Shown: positions 1-8,854 of the stretch, in pieces
How positions within the stretch are numbered: position 1 is the first letter of the stretch
How the letters are laid out: each line of letters begins with the position of its first letter
From: an uncultured Lachnospiraceae bacterium
GTDB lineage: Bacteria > Bacillota > Clostridia > Lachnospirales > Lachnospiraceae
NCBI GenBank assembly: GCA_947570615.1
Contig: CANOVJ010000015.1
Span: 1 to 64,000 of the forward strand
DNA: 64,000 nt
Direction of reading: 5' to 3'
Program-made: the position numbers and the translations under genes
The notes under the pieces: generated by a model
What the model saw: the letters and a program-made list of their open reading frames with translations, nothing else
Told to the model about the DNA's origin: nothing
The model's database searches: none

Positions 1-123
1 TTTCTTCATATTTTCAGGGATATTGTATGTTGTAGACACACGGTAGACAGTGTGCATTCCTCCTTGATTTTATAGGCTTTTGGGAACCGAATAAAGTCCG
101 ATTCCCGTCAGCAGCTTTGTTTG

Positions 124-166
124 AAAGAGCGGAAAATCTGTGAAAATCAGGGTTTCCGCTCTTTTT
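124..166. terminator. Rho-independent terminator hairpin
   Basis: Perfect 12-bp inverted repeat, AAAGAGCGGAAA at 124-135 and TTTCCGCTCTTT at 153-164, with a 17-nt loop. A run of five T follows on the plus strand, so it best fits termination of a plus-strand gene that ends before or at the start of the window. Read from the other strand it could also end the sensor-kinase transcript, although only three T follow there. I see no gene in bases 1-122. Confidence 0.75.
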
Positions 167-332
167 ACGTATCTGCAATTTTGCAGGCCTTATTGATGTA
201 TCTGCCGTTATGGTTCCGTTTCAGAACGCCCTTTTTCACATTCTGTACAGGATTGTTCAGGATCCGCCTTTTCACCCGCGGGATTCTCAGCGCACAGAGC
301 CTGTCATCATCGATAATCAAAATCCTGTTCAT
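165..332 (-). CDS. Truncated response-regulator remnant
   Basis: Fifty-five codons that start on the ATGA overlapping the stop of the hybrid kinase. The first ten residues, MNRILIIDDD, are the usual start of a receiver domain: the first beta strand and the acidic pocket. After that the sequence no longer looks like a receiver. There is no DxxMP phosphoacceptor strand and no conserved Lys. I read it as the stump of a response regulator that was translationally coupled to the kinase and lost most of its body. The stop lies in the terminator hairpin. It could also be a short expressed peptide; nothing in the sequence decides this. Confidence 0.4.
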   Translation of the reverse strand: MNRILIIDDDRLCALRIPRVKRRILNNPVQNVKKGVLKRNHNGRYINKACKIADT

Positions 333-2893
333 CGCATATACTTCCCCAGCAGCCGCGTCACCTCCCGGATATCCACCGGCTTTGCCAGATGGGCGTTCAT
401 CCCGCACTCCAGACAGTTCTTTACGTCCTCCGCGAAAGCGTCCGCGGTCATGGCCAGGATCGGAATGGTGCGCGCATCCTCCCTGCCAAGAGAGCGGATG
501 GCCCTTGTGGCTTCGTAGCCGTTCATCACCGGCATGCGCACATCCATCAGAATGGCGTCATAAAAGCCCACCTCGGAGCGGCTGAACTGATCCAGGCAGA
601 TCTTTCCGTTCTCCGCCCGTTCCAGCTCCATTCCCAGGCTGGAGAGCAGCTCCCTGGCGATCTCCCAATTTAAGTCGTTATCCTCGGCCAGCAGTATGTG
701 TCTGCCGGTAAAGTCAGTCTCCGGCTCCGCGCTCTCCACCCTGATCTCCTCCGCGTCCTGCTGTGCCCCTGTCTCATCCAGGACAAAGGGCTTAAGGCCG
801 TAAAACAGCGTGGACTTAAACAGGGGCTTGGAGAGATAACCGCTCACCCCCGCCGCTCTGGCCTCCTGTCTGATCTCGCTCCACTCATAGGCCGAGATGA
901 GAAGAACCGGAATTTCCTCCCCGAGGCTTCGGCGGATTTCTTTTGTAAGGGCAATCCCATCCATGCCCGGCAGTCTCCAGTCGGTGAGAACAAGCTGATA
1001 ACCCTCCCCTCTGTCATCCTGCTGTCTGATCCTGCGAAGAGCGCTCTCGCCGTCCATCTCCCAGTCCGCACAAAGGCCCATGGCCTTAAGGAATGATGCG
1101 GTGCTCTCGCAGATATGCGGATCGTCGTCCACCACCAGCACCTTTCTCTGCGGAAGGATCATATCCACCTCCTGTACCCTGGCCTTTTCCAGATCCAGAA
1201 TCACATGAAAGCAGCTCCCCTTATTCAGCTGGCTCTCCACCGTGATGGTCCCTCCCATGGCGTCCACAATATATTTGGTGATGGCCATGCCAAGTCCGCT
1301 TCCCTCCGTCTTCTGTACCCGCTTCACATCCTCCCTGGCAAAGGCTTCAAAAATCTTTTCCATAAATTCAGGGGTCATGCCGATGCCGTTATCCTCCACC
1401 ATCAGATGGAGACGGACACAGCTCTCCCCTTTCGGGGAAGCCTCCTCATATACGGTCAGCAGAATACTGCCGCCCTCCGGCGTAAACTTCACGGCATTGC
1501 CCAGCAGATTCAGAAGCACCTGATTAAGACGCACACTGTCGCAGCACACGTCCTCCGTGGTGATATCCCGGATCAGCACATCGAATTTCTGTTTTCTGAT
1601 GTTGACCTGCGGCTGGATAATGCTCACAATACCGTCCATCACCTCCCGCAGGGAAATCTGGTCCATGGAAAGTGAAAGTCGGCCGCTCTCGATCCTGGAC
1701 ATGTCCAGCACGTCGTTGATCAGTCCCAGAAGATGTCTGCTGGACATGGAAATCTTTTTCAGGCAGCTTCGCACCTGCTCCTTATCATCGATGTTGGCCG
1801 TGGCGATAGCAGTCATCCCCACCACCGCGTTCATGGGCGTACGGATGTCGTGGCTCATGTTGGAGAGGAATTCGCTCTTGGCTCTGCTGGCATCCACCGC
1901 CTCCTGTCTGACCTTATCGAGCTGCTCCATCTGACAGCGCAGCTCTCTGAAATAGGAACGGAAAGCCCACAGAAGCGCCGCCAGCACAACGGCAAAGCCC
2001 GCGAAGGATATGAAAAGAAGCCCTCTGCCCAGCCCGGAGATCTCCAGATCCAGGGAGCCATATGGCATGACCACGATCAGAAACCACTCCGTATTGCTTA
2101 ATTTTGTGCAGTGAAGATGGCGGCGTTCCCCATCCACCATCAGGACTCTGGAGAAATGCAGGGTCGCCTCCATATCCCTTTTCAGCTCCTCCACATACTG
2201 ATCCCCGTTATCGGAAATTTCTCTCCGAAGCCGGTCGAAATAATTCTCCTGCTCTGCATCCCCGCTCTGAATCACGGAGTTGCCCTCCCCGTCTATAATA
2301 TAGAAAGTAACCAGGGTGTCAGAGGTATTTAAGGACAGCGTTTCACTGAGCTCCTCCTCCCGGATCCCGCCCACCAGCGCGATGTAATTCCCGTCCAGCT
2401 CCTTCAGAACCTTCCCCGGTCTGCCCACCAGCACCATCTTCTCCCCTGAGCTTCCCGTCCCCAGGGTGAGCGTCCATTCCCCCTTCTCCAGATCGCCAAG
2501 AAAGCGCTCCGGATCCTGGGCGGTCGCCCCGCTGCCGTAGAGAACCCGCTCCTCCCCCCTGGCAGAACACAGCGCCAGATAATCAAAATCCCGCAGCCGC
2601 ATATCCTCTGCCAGCTCCTCCTCAAGCCTGTTCCGGTCATAGCGCCCCTCCTCGATGTCCTCCATAACCGCCTCAAGCTGTCTCAGATACAGATTGACAG
2701 TGGTCGCCACGTGAAAGGCGATCTCCTCGCTCATACTGTGCATATAAATATCGCCCACAGCCTCTATTGTCCTGGCACTTCTTCTGTTGGCAAGAAAGGC
2801 TGAAATGCCAAAAATACCGGCGCACAGTACCAGTATCATCAGAAGCCTCAGAATCAGCTTTCGGGTTATTCTGCTCTTTTCATGTTCATGCAT
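329..2893 (-). CDS. Hybrid sensor histidine kinase with two receiver domains
   Basis: Membrane hybrid kinase of 854 residues. The ATG at 2893 follows a GGCGGGGG ribosome site; the reading frame stays open for 223 codons further upstream, but that part is antisense to the permease gene and reads as shadow. TM1 lies at about 13-36, an extracytoplasmic sensor region of about 250 residues at 37-289, and TM2 at 290-311. The HisKA motif SNMSHDIRTPMN places the phosphorylated His near 348. The ATPase shows NAVKF, DNGIGM and GSGLGMA boxes. Receiver 1 begins around 584 (Asp near 638 in LTDWRLPG) and receiver 2 around 731 (Asp near 784 in LMDVRMP). No HPt or DNA-binding output domain is present, so a separate partner must carry the output. 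The signal is unknown. Confidence 0.93.
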   Translation of the reverse strand: MHEHEKSRITRKLILRLLMILVLCAGIFGISAFLANRRSARTIEAVGDIYMHSMSEEIAFHVATTVNLYLRQLEAVMEDIEEGRYDRNRLEEELAEDMRLRDFDYLALCSARGEERVLYGSGATAQDPERFLGDLEKGEWTLTLGTGSSGEKMVLVGRPGKVLKELDGNYIALVGGIREEELSETLSLNTSDTLVTFYIIDGEGNSVIQSGDAEQENYFDRLRREISDNGDQYVEELKRDMEATLHFSRVLMVDGERRHLHCTKLSNTEWFLIVVMPYGSLDLEISGLGRGLLFISFAGFAVVLAALLWAFRSYFRELRCQMEQLDKVRQEAVDASRAKSEFLSNMSHDIRTPMNAVVGMTAIATANIDDKEQVRSCLKKISMSSRHLLGLINDVLDMSRIESGRLSLSMDQISLREVMDGIVSIIQPQVNIRKQKFDVLIRDITTEDVCCDSVRLNQVLLNLLGNAVKFTPEGGSILLTVYEEASPKGESCVRLHLMVEDNGIGMTPEFMEKIFEAFAREDVKRVQKTEGSGLGMAITKYIVDAMGGTITVESQLNKGSCFHVILDLEKARVQEVDMILPQRKVLVVDDDPHICESTASFLKAMGLCADWEMDGESALRRIRQQDDRGEGYQLVLTDWRLPGMDGIALTKEIRRSLGEEIPVLLISAYEWSEIRQEARAAGVSGYLSKPLFKSTLFYGLKPFVLDETGAQQDAEEIRVESAEPETDFTGRHILLAEDNDLNWEIARELLSSLGMELERAENGKICLDQFSRSEVGFYDAILMDVRMPVMNGYEATRAIRSLGREDARTIPILAMTADAFAEDVKNCLECGMNAHLAKPVDIREVTRLLGKYMR

Positions 2894-2912
2894 ATTTCTA
2901 CCCCCGCCTATT

Positions 2913-2941
2913 ATCATAAACCATTTCAGAGTCGGATTCAA
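2913..2941 (-). promoter_or_regulatory. Sigma-A-type promoter of the hybrid kinase
   Basis: On the minus strand, TTGAAT (2936-2941) and TATGAT (2913-2918) are separated by 17 bp, about 20 bp ahead of the kinase start. It lies back to back with the permease promoter. Confidence 0.55.
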
Positions 2942-2976
2942 GCTAAATGGGAAACCGGAAACGGCGGTGAAAAAAA

Positions 2977-3005
2977 TTGCGGCGTCCCGGCCTGTATGAT
3001 AAGAT
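2977..3005 (+). promoter_or_regulatory. Promoter of the metal-chelate ABC genes
   Basis: TTGCGG (2977-2982) and TAAGAT (3000-3005) with 17-bp spacing. A TATGAT at 2995-3000 overlaps it but would leave only 12 bp to the -35 box. Predicted transcription start is near 3012, ahead of the 3026-3047 hairpin. Confidence 0.45.
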
Positions 3006-3025
3006 ACAGAGTGGATTGATTTGCG

Positions 3026-3047
3026 CCTGCGACCCGGATGTCGCAGG
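3026..3047 (+). promoter_or_regulatory. Leader hairpin ahead of the permease
   Basis: Perfect 8-bp stem, CCTGCGAC and GTCGCAGG, with loop CCGGAT, placed between the promoter and the ribosome site GAGAAAGG (3051-3058). No T run follows, so it is not a standard terminator. It could stabilise the mRNA or modulate initiation. Confidence 0.5.
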
Positions 3048-3071
3048 CAGCGAGAAAGGCATGGTTGGTTT

Positions 3072-4070
3072 TTGAAAAAGAAGAAGCTGCTGTTAATCAT
3101 ATTTCTATTTCTTTTACTGATTTTTTCCGCCGGGCTGGGGATTTTTTTCGGAAGCGTTCCGTTAGGGCCGGGGGAGGTGGTGCGGGCGTTTGCAGACAGG
3201 GAAGGGAACCCCACGGCCTTCACGCTGCTCACGGCGGTGCGTCTTCCCAGAGTGATGGGCGGGATTTTTGCGGGGATCGGCCTTTCCTGTGCCGGGGTGA
3301 TTTTACAGGGAGTGATGAATAATTCCCTGGCCAGCCCCAATACCATCGGGGTGAATTCCGGCTCGGGCTTCGCCGTCATGATCGCCCTGATGCTCGCCCC
3401 CGGAAAGGTGTGGGCGGTTCCGCTTTTTGCCTTTTTGGGCGCCTTTCTCACCACTCTGACTGTTTTTGGTCTTGCGTTTCTGGCGGACAGCTCCCGCACC
3501 ACCATCGTGCTGGCGGGGGTGACCATCTCCAGCTTTCTGAATGCGGGAATCAATACCGTCAAGCTCCTGGACGCGGAGATCTATATGAATCTGTCCTCCT
3601 TTATGGCGGGTTCCCTCTCCGGGCTGACCGTGAGAAAGCTGACTCTGCCCTGCGCCCTTATTCTGGCCGCATTCCTGGCCTGTCTGTGTCTGGGCAGAGC
3701 CCTGAATGTGCTGGGGCTGGGGGACGACGTGGCCCGTTCTCTGGGGATGCGGGTTTCCTTAACCCGGCTGGTCTTCCTGATCCTCTCCAGCGTCATGGCC
3801 GGCTGCGTGGTGAGCTATGCGGGACTTCTGGGCTTTGTGGGACTGATCGTCCCCCACATCTGTCGTCAGCTCTTCGGCAACGACGCGCGCCTTCTCCTTC
3901 CCTGCTCCGCTCTGCTGGGGGGAAGCTTTGTGCTGGTCTGCGATCTTCTGGGGCGGGTACTCTTCGCCCCATACGAGCTGCCTGCAGGGATCCTGATGGC
4001 CTTTATCGGAGGGCCCTTTTTCCTGTATCTTCTGCTGAAAAAGAAAGGAGGCCGCCGTGTCAGTGCCTGA
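3072..4070 (+). CDS. FecCD-family metal-chelate ABC transporter permease
   Basis: Inner-membrane permease for siderophore, haem or cobalamin-type uptake, 332 residues, the usual length of BtuC/FecD/FhuB-half proteins. It begins with a KKKK-rich segment, then about ten hydrophobic helices. Family landmarks visible are RLPRVMGGIFAGIGLSCAG, NTIGVNSGSGFAV, and the ATPase-coupling region GLIVPHICRQLFGND near residue 265-280. I chose the TTG at 3072 because the protein family starts just before the first membrane helix; a TTG at 3021 in frame would add 17 polar residues and would lie on top of the leader hairpin. The ATPase gene overlaps its 3' end by 14 bp. A single permease implies a homodimer. 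No binding-protein gene is adjacent; the FecB-type lipoprotein near 14 kb is a candidate partner. Substrate unknown. Confidence 0.9.
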   Translation: MKKKKLLLIIFLFLLLIFSAGLGIFFGSVPLGPGEVVRAFADREGNPTAFTLLTAVRLPRVMGGIFAGIGLSCAGVILQGVMNNSLASPNTIGVNSGSGFAVMIALMLAPGKVWAVPLFAFLGAFLTTLTVFGLAFLADSSRTTIVLAGVTISSFLNAGINTVKLLDAEIYMNLSSFMAGSLSGLTVRKLTLPCALILAAFLACLCLGRALNVLGLGDDVARSLGMRVSLTRLVFLILSSVMAGCVVSYAGLLGFVGLIVPHICRQLFGNDARLLLPCSALLGGSFVLVCDLLGRVLFAPYELPAGILMAFIGGPFFLYLLLKKKGGRRVSA

Positions 4071-4884
4071 ATACCGCCGGGTGTCCGTCTCCTGCCAGCG
4101 CACGCCCATTCTCAGGGATATTTCCTTAACCTTTCCCGACGGAAAGATCACAGCCCTCCTGGGGCCCAACGGCTGCGGAAAGACCACGCTTCTGCAATGT
4201 CTGAACGGAGTATCCCGGGTTACGAAGGGCCAGATTCTCCTGGACGGGGAGGACTTCCTTAGCCTGCCTCCCAGGGAGCGGGCCAGACGTCTCTCCTTCC
4301 TGCCCCAGGTCCGCACCGTCATTCCCTCCCTTCCCGTCCGGACGCTGGTGGAGCACGGCCGCTTTCCCTGGCTCGGGTTTGCCCGGAAAAAGACACAGAA
4401 AGATCTCCGTATCGTGAAGAACGCCATGGAGTTCGCCCAGGTGATCGAATATGCCGACCAGTCCGTGGACACCCTCTCCGGCGGTGTGCGCCAGCGGGTG
4501 TTTCTGGCCATGGTGCTGGCCCAGGACTGCCCTGTGCTGATCCTGGACGAGCCCACCACCTATCTGGATTTTCAGGGCCAGAGGCAGTTCTGCGCCCTGC
4601 TGCGAAAGCTGAAGGACCAGGGCAAAACCATCATCCTGACTCTCCACGACTTAAATCAGGCCCTGCGGCTGGCGGATCATATCGTAGTGATGAGATGGCT
4701 TTCTCCGGCGGAACCGGAGCCTGTCCCCAGACTCCATTCCCACGGATCCTTCCTCCCAAAAGGGGAGATCGCCGCCTGCGGCTCTGCGTCCGAAATCCTC
4801 AGTTCCCATATTCTGGAGGAGGTTTTCAACGCCAGGCTAAAACGCTTCGAGGACAAAGACGGCGTCTGCTATTTCTTTGAATAG
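4057..4884 (+). CDS. Metal-chelate ABC transporter ATPase (FecE/FhuC type)
   Basis: Cytoplasmic ATP-binding subunit, 275 residues. Start is the GTG at 4057 behind a strong AAAGGAGG site inside the end of the permease gene. Walker A is GPNGCGKTT (about 36-44), the signature is LSGGVRQR, Walker B is VLILDEP, followed by a switch His in TLHDLNQA. It has a C-terminal extension relative to the shortest family members, including a stretch of Pro/Glu around residue 215-225. It forms a two-gene unit with the permease. Confidence 0.93.
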   Translation: MSVPEYRRVSVSCQRTPILRDISLTFPDGKITALLGPNGCGKTTLLQCLNGVSRVTKGQILLDGEDFLSLPPRERARRLSFLPQVRTVIPSLPVRTLVEHGRFPWLGFARKKTQKDLRIVKNAMEFAQVIEYADQSVDTLSGGVRQRVFLAMVLAQDCPVLILDEPTTYLDFQGQRQFCALLRKLKDQGKTIILTLHDLNQALRLADHIVVMRWLSPAEPEPVPRLHSHGSFLPKGEIAACGSASEILSSHILEEVFNARLKRFEDKDGVCYFFE

Positions 4885-4892
4885 CAGACGCC
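4861..4892. terminator. Hairpin over the ATPase stop codon, between converging genes
   Basis: Perfect 12-bp stem GGCGTCTGCTAT / ATAGCAGACGCC with an 8-nt loop, overlapping the last codons and stop of the ATPase. It sits between two converging transcripts. There is no strong T run on either side, so it may act as a bidirectional 3' stabiliser or a weak terminator. Confidence 0.6.
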
Positions 4893-4913
4893 TGCGCTTT
4901 GTCTGTGTGTCCG

Positions 4914-6926
4914 TCAGCGTTGTTTTTTCTTAAGCAGCGGCATGAACAGCCCGCCCTGGACCGTCCGGTTCTGGAACCCGATCTGCTTTGCGCTGACCGT
5001 GTCGTACCAGTCTGAAAAAGGTACTCTGTCCGGGCTCTCCTCCAGGAATTTCAGGATCCTCTCCGCCATGGCCTCCACTGTCTTGCCGCCGTCCTGGGTC
5101 TCTTCTGCCATGGCGGCGCACCACATCAGCCAGTCGCTCTTGGTGTAGGTGTTGCGGGAATCCAGAGGCGCTCCGTAGTCGTTGCTCTTTTCCTCATAGT
5201 AAGCCAGCTCCCGGTCATAGAACTCACGGGGCCAGAGCCCGGATCCCAGGAGCAGATCCCAGACTGCGTTGTATTTCAGGCTCCAGCTCTCCTTCGGCCC
5301 GTCAAAGGTCAGTCCGGTGTGATCCTCCCGCCTGGCTCTCCCGTACACATCCGCGGCCATATCCACCGCCTTCTGATGATACTCCCTGGCCTCGGCTTCT
5401 CTTCCCGCCGCATCCAGCAGGACAGAGTAGGACTCCACGCCCATGATGGCCTTGATGGCCAGGTTCACATTGTGGGCCAGATGCCCGGCAAAGTCGTCGG
5501 TGCAGAGCTGCTCTCCCGGATCGCTCCCGTATTCCAGCAGATACTTCACCCACTTTTCATAGAGATCCATGCTCTCCAGAGTGACGTCCTTTCCTTTTTC
5601 GGGCTCCAGCTTAACCAGCTCCGCCGCAAGGATGAGCATGTTTCCGCTCTCCTCCACCGGCATCTGATTCCGCTCTGTGTACGGCTCAGTCTCCCGGGGC
5701 ATCAGATAAAACATGGGATATACGGTACCCTGTTCCGACCCCAGATCTCTGAAAGCCGGCCTGACACCCTCGAGGCCATAGACCTGGCCGGAAGCGTACG
5801 GATAACGGCCCACATCGTGGGGAGCGAAATCATACTTCCACACAGGCATCCGGGCAAACTTGAGAACCGGACGCATCATCCCCCTCACCAGCTCCGGCTG
5901 GTAGCAGAAATACAGAGGCGTGGAGGGGTAAGTCACATCCACCGTGCCGATACAGCCATTGGAAAAGCATTCCTTGGACAGGAACACCGCCCTGCCCTCC
6001 TCATCCGCAATCAGCTTGTGGGCGGCGATGGACTGACGGTAAGCGGCATTGCAGATCCTTGCATAGGAGGGCCCGAAGCTCTCCGCCCTGGCCTGCAGCT
6101 CCCGGTCGAAATCACAGCATCTCTTCCACAGCTCCTCCCGGCCCTTTACAGCCTCTGAGATGGCGGTGAGGATGGTCTTTCCGTTTCTGGCCCAGTACCC
6201 CGGCATGATCCTGCCAAAGTAAAAGATGGACGCCACATCGTCGTAAGCAACTGCCAGCTCCGCCCTGCCTTCCTTTCCCTCCTCCACAGAAAAGGTAAAC
6301 TCTGCCGTGAGAGCGGGGCTCTCCTGCCGATAAGCCACGGCTGCCTGCCCGTTATTTCTGACTGCAAGGTACAGATACCCCCAGTCCATTGTGACGCTGT
6401 CCCCGCTGTGTCCCAGGGGCGTCTGCTTCTTCTGTCCCATCCAGGCGATGCATCTGTCTTCATGAGGATAGCTGCCGCCTGTCATGGGTCTGGGTTCCTT
6501 TCCATCGAAGCAGAACCCGCCGTCGAAAAGCCAGTGTACCTGTATCTGGTGGGCTTTCCCGTCCAGGGATACAACCTCCACGTCCACATAGGAGCAGGGC
6601 CTGGAGACAAGCTCCGGATCCTCCAGAAGCAACGGCGTCCAGAAGTTCGCCTTCAGCCCAATCCCCGCCCCCTCAAAGGTATAGCAGGTTCTGGTGGCCG
6701 ATACCGCGAGATCTGTCTGCAAAAGCGCCTCCTGGGGGCCGGCTCCCGCGAAGCGATACTCCTTTCCGTCTATTTTCACGGTTCCCGACATCCTTTTGAC
6801 GGCTCCCGCCCAGTGCATGGTGTCCGTATCATACAGGCAGTCGCTCCCCGACCAGAGACTGAAATAAGGGTCGCAGGTGATCAGAGGAACGGCGGGAAGC
6901 CGCTCCATTTTATGCATATCGCTCAT
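4914..6926 (-). CDS. Glutaminase-A-like six-hairpin protein (DUF4964/DUF4965/DUF1793)
   Basis: A 670-residue protein with the domain order of the GtaA-like family: an N-terminal DUF4964 segment (VPLITCDPYFSLWSG), a beta-rich middle part, the DUF4965 signature CFSNGCIGTVDVTYPSTP, and a C-terminal six-helical-hairpin DUF1793 domain (CTDDFAGHLAHNVNLA). I see no signal peptide, so it probably acts in the cytoplasm. Fungal members are annotated as glutaminases, but many bacterial relatives lie in carbohydrate loci and the helical-hairpin fold is shared with glycosidases. Its downstream position to a GH2 gene (38 bp apart, own AAGGAGG site) favours a role in glycoside breakdown. The reaction is not established. 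Confidence 0.8.
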   Translation of the reverse strand: MSDMHKMERLPAVPLITCDPYFSLWSGSDCLYDTDTMHWAGAVKRMSGTVKIDGKEYRFAGAGPQEALLQTDLAVSATRTCYTFEGAGIGLKANFWTPLLLEDPELVSRPCSYVDVEVVSLDGKAHQIQVHWLFDGGFCFDGKEPRPMTGGSYPHEDRCIAWMGQKKQTPLGHSGDSVTMDWGYLYLAVRNNGQAAVAYRQESPALTAEFTFSVEEGKEGRAELAVAYDDVASIFYFGRIMPGYWARNGKTILTAISEAVKGREELWKRCCDFDRELQARAESFGPSYARICNAAYRQSIAAHKLIADEEGRAVFLSKECFSNGCIGTVDVTYPSTPLYFCYQPELVRGMMRPVLKFARMPVWKYDFAPHDVGRYPYASGQVYGLEGVRPAFRDLGSEQGTVYPMFYLMPRETEPYTERNQMPVEESGNMLILAAELVKLEPEKGKDVTLESMDLYEKWVKYLLEYGSDPGEQLCTDDFAGHLAHNVNLAIKAIMGVESYSVLLDAAGREAEAREYHQKAVDMAADVYGRARREDHTGLTFDGPKESWSLKYNAVWDLLLGSGLWPREFYDRELAYYEEKSNDYGAPLDSRNTYTKSDWLMWCAAMAEETQDGGKTVEAMAERILKFLEESPDRVPFSDWYDTVSAKQIGFQNRTVQGGLFMPLLKKKQR

Positions 6927-6964
6927 TTTTAACTTTCTCCTCCTTTCCGGTTTTGCAGTGTTCC

Positions 6965-8680
6965 TCAGTCCTCAATGGCCGCTTTCCGTCCATTGATTTT
7001 CTGAAAGATTTCCATATCGAATTTGGGCTTCCGCTCATAGGTGTAAAGGCCGTTTGTCTCCTGCTCCACGTCGTAGAGCTGTGTGTAGCAGAACCCGAAC
7101 ATGTGGGGGTTGTCCAGCAGGGCGTCCGTAAGCCCCTTGTATCTCTCGATAAAGGCCGCCTCCGTCTCCGGTCCCTGTCCGTAGCCCCAGCTCTGCTCGT
7201 TGGCGCCCTCCACATCCCACTTGATGCCGCCATACTCGCTGATGAATACTGGAACACCCTTCACGGGGGTCTGTCTGTGGGGATGGGTGTCCCGAAGCTC
7301 CCCGCCGTCTGCAAAGCTTTGGTAGTGGGAGGCAAACGCCTCCGGCTCCTGCTCATAGTCGTGGAGGTCGTAGATATCCGTCCTCACATGGAAGTTTCCG
7401 CTGGTATCGATGCAGGGCCTGGTGGTATCGTAGAGCTTTGTCATCCGGTAGACGATCTCCAGCAGATCATCGTCCTGCTTGCGGCCATCGTAATCCCAGG
7501 TCTCATTGAACGGGCACCAGCCCACAATGGCGGGATGATTGAAATCCCGCTCCACCGCCTCCATCCACTCCGGCAGGAAATTCTTAAGCGCGTCCGGCGC
7601 GCTGGGATCCAGCCCCCAGTTGGCCTGCTCGCCCCACACCAGATAACCCAGCTTATCGCAGTGGTAGAGGAATCTGGGCTCAAACACCTTTTCATGGAGC
7701 CGCGCGCCGTTGAATCCCGCGGCCATGGAGAGCTCGATATCCCGTATAAGCGCCTCCTCGCAGGGTGCGGTGTAGATGCCGTCCGGATAAAAGCCCTGAT
7801 CCAGCACCAGCCTCTGGAAAACGGACTTCCCGTTGATCAGTACCTTTTCCCCCTCAATGTCAATCTCCCTCATGCCGAAATAGCTCTTTACCCGGTCCTC
7901 CCCGAAGGTAAGCGCAAGGTCGTAGATCCTCCCCGCTCCGGCCTCCCAGAGATGCAGCTCGGACAGGGAGAGAACCAGCATGGCCACTCCGGCACTCACT
8001 CCGGCCGATGCGCAGGCGCACTCTCTTCCCTCGTAAAAGGCTCTGGCCGTCAGCTCGCCCCGGCCCCTGACCTGCGCCTTTATTGTCAGCGTCTTCTGGG
8101 CAATGTTGGGATAATACTGTACCTTCTCGATATGGCACAGGGGCACAAACTCCAGCCACACGCTCTGCCAGATGCCGGTGGTGCGGGTGTAATCACAGCC
8201 GTGGGAATAATACAGCCCGCTCTGCTTTCCCTTTGGCTGTCTGCCGCTTCTGGTCTCGTCCCCGGCATAGACGCTGAGATGATTCTCCCCCTCCCGCGCC
8301 AGTTCGGTGATATCGAAGACGAAGGAGGTGTAGCCGCCCTTATGACTCCCGGCCTCCCTGCCGTTCACCCACAGGCGGCACTCATAATCCACCGCGCCGA
8401 AATGCAGAAGAACCCTGCCCTTTAACTGCTCCCCGGTAAGCGTCACGCTCCGGTGATACCACACCGCCCTCATAAAGTCCTTATGGCCGATTCCGCTTAA
8501 GTCGCTCTCCGGGCAGAACGGTACCGTGATCTTCTGATCCAGCTCTGTCCTGTCATAAAATTTCCGGTCGATTCCGCTGTTTCCAAAGTCGAACGCAAAG
8601 TCCCATTCTCCGTTCAGATTCATCCAGCTCTCCCGCTCCATCTGGGGCTGGGGATGCTCCGGTCTTGGAATTGTTCCCAT
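6965..8680 (-). CDS. Glycoside hydrolase family 2 enzyme
   Basis: Cytoplasmic exo-glycosidase of 571 residues, on the short side for GH2. Order: jelly-roll sugar-binding domain (about 1-180, with SWMNLNGEWDF and DYECRLWVNG), immunoglobulin-like domain (about 181-275), TIM barrel (about 276-571). The acid/base Glu is E393 in CPFNETWD and the nucleophile is E482 in VFISEYGG, both present. Ribosome site AGGAGGG ahead of the ATG at 8680. Specificity (beta-galactosidase, beta-glucuronidase, other) cannot be read from the motifs. It is the first gene of a two-gene operon with the glutaminase-like protein. Confidence 0.92.
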   Translation of the reverse strand: MGTIPRPEHPQPQMERESWMNLNGEWDFAFDFGNSGIDRKFYDRTELDQKITVPFCPESDLSGIGHKDFMRAVWYHRSVTLTGEQLKGRVLLHFGAVDYECRLWVNGREAGSHKGGYTSFVFDITELAREGENHLSVYAGDETRSGRQPKGKQSGLYYSHGCDYTRTTGIWQSVWLEFVPLCHIEKVQYYPNIAQKTLTIKAQVRGRGELTARAFYEGRECACASAGVSAGVAMLVLSLSELHLWEAGAGRIYDLALTFGEDRVKSYFGMREIDIEGEKVLINGKSVFQRLVLDQGFYPDGIYTAPCEEALIRDIELSMAAGFNGARLHEKVFEPRFLYHCDKLGYLVWGEQANWGLDPSAPDALKNFLPEWMEAVERDFNHPAIVGWCPFNETWDYDGRKQDDDLLEIVYRMTKLYDTTRPCIDTSGNFHVRTDIYDLHDYEQEPEAFASHYQSFADGGELRDTHPHRQTPVKGVPVFISEYGGIKWDVEGANEQSWGYGQGPETEAAFIERYKGLTDALLDNPHMFGFCYTQLYDVEQETNGLYTYERKPKFDMEIFQKINGRKAAIED

Positions 8681-8819
8681 TATGTAACCCTCCTGTCAAA
8701 AAATCCGCAGATGCGCCCTTGCCCGCCGCGGACAGCTCCGCCGGCAGACACATCCGCTGTATCTGGTTTTCTGTTTACATTATAGTATCACATTTGCGGA
8801 AATACCATGGAAATTATGC

Positions 8820-8847
8820 TTGTAAATGTATAAAATAGTGCTATACT
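8820..8847 (+). promoter_or_regulatory. Promoter of the S41 lipoprotein gene, apparently leaderless
   Basis: TTGTAA (8820-8825) and TATACT (8842-8847) with 16-bp spacing. The predicted start of transcription falls at about 8854, on the ATG at 8855, and no ribosome site precedes that ATG. On the other strand a TATAAT box near 8778-8783 could serve the GH2 gene, without a convincing -35. Confidence 0.5.
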
Positions 8848-8854
8848 TGTGTGT

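Noticed and set aside
3026-3047. Intrinsic terminator or attenuator before the permease
   Set aside because: The stem is perfect, but no U run follows on either side.
2894-3562. N-terminal extension of the hybrid kinase by 223 codons
   Set aside because: The extension is antisense to the permease gene and low in recognisable structure; a ribosome site and the membrane anchor place the start at 2893.
6953-8425. Long plus-strand open frame (490 codons) opposite the GH2 gene
   Set aside because: It is the antisense shadow of a GC-rich gene; the composition is rich in Pro, Leu and His without recognisable domains, and the GH2 strand shows catalytic motifs and a good ribosome site.
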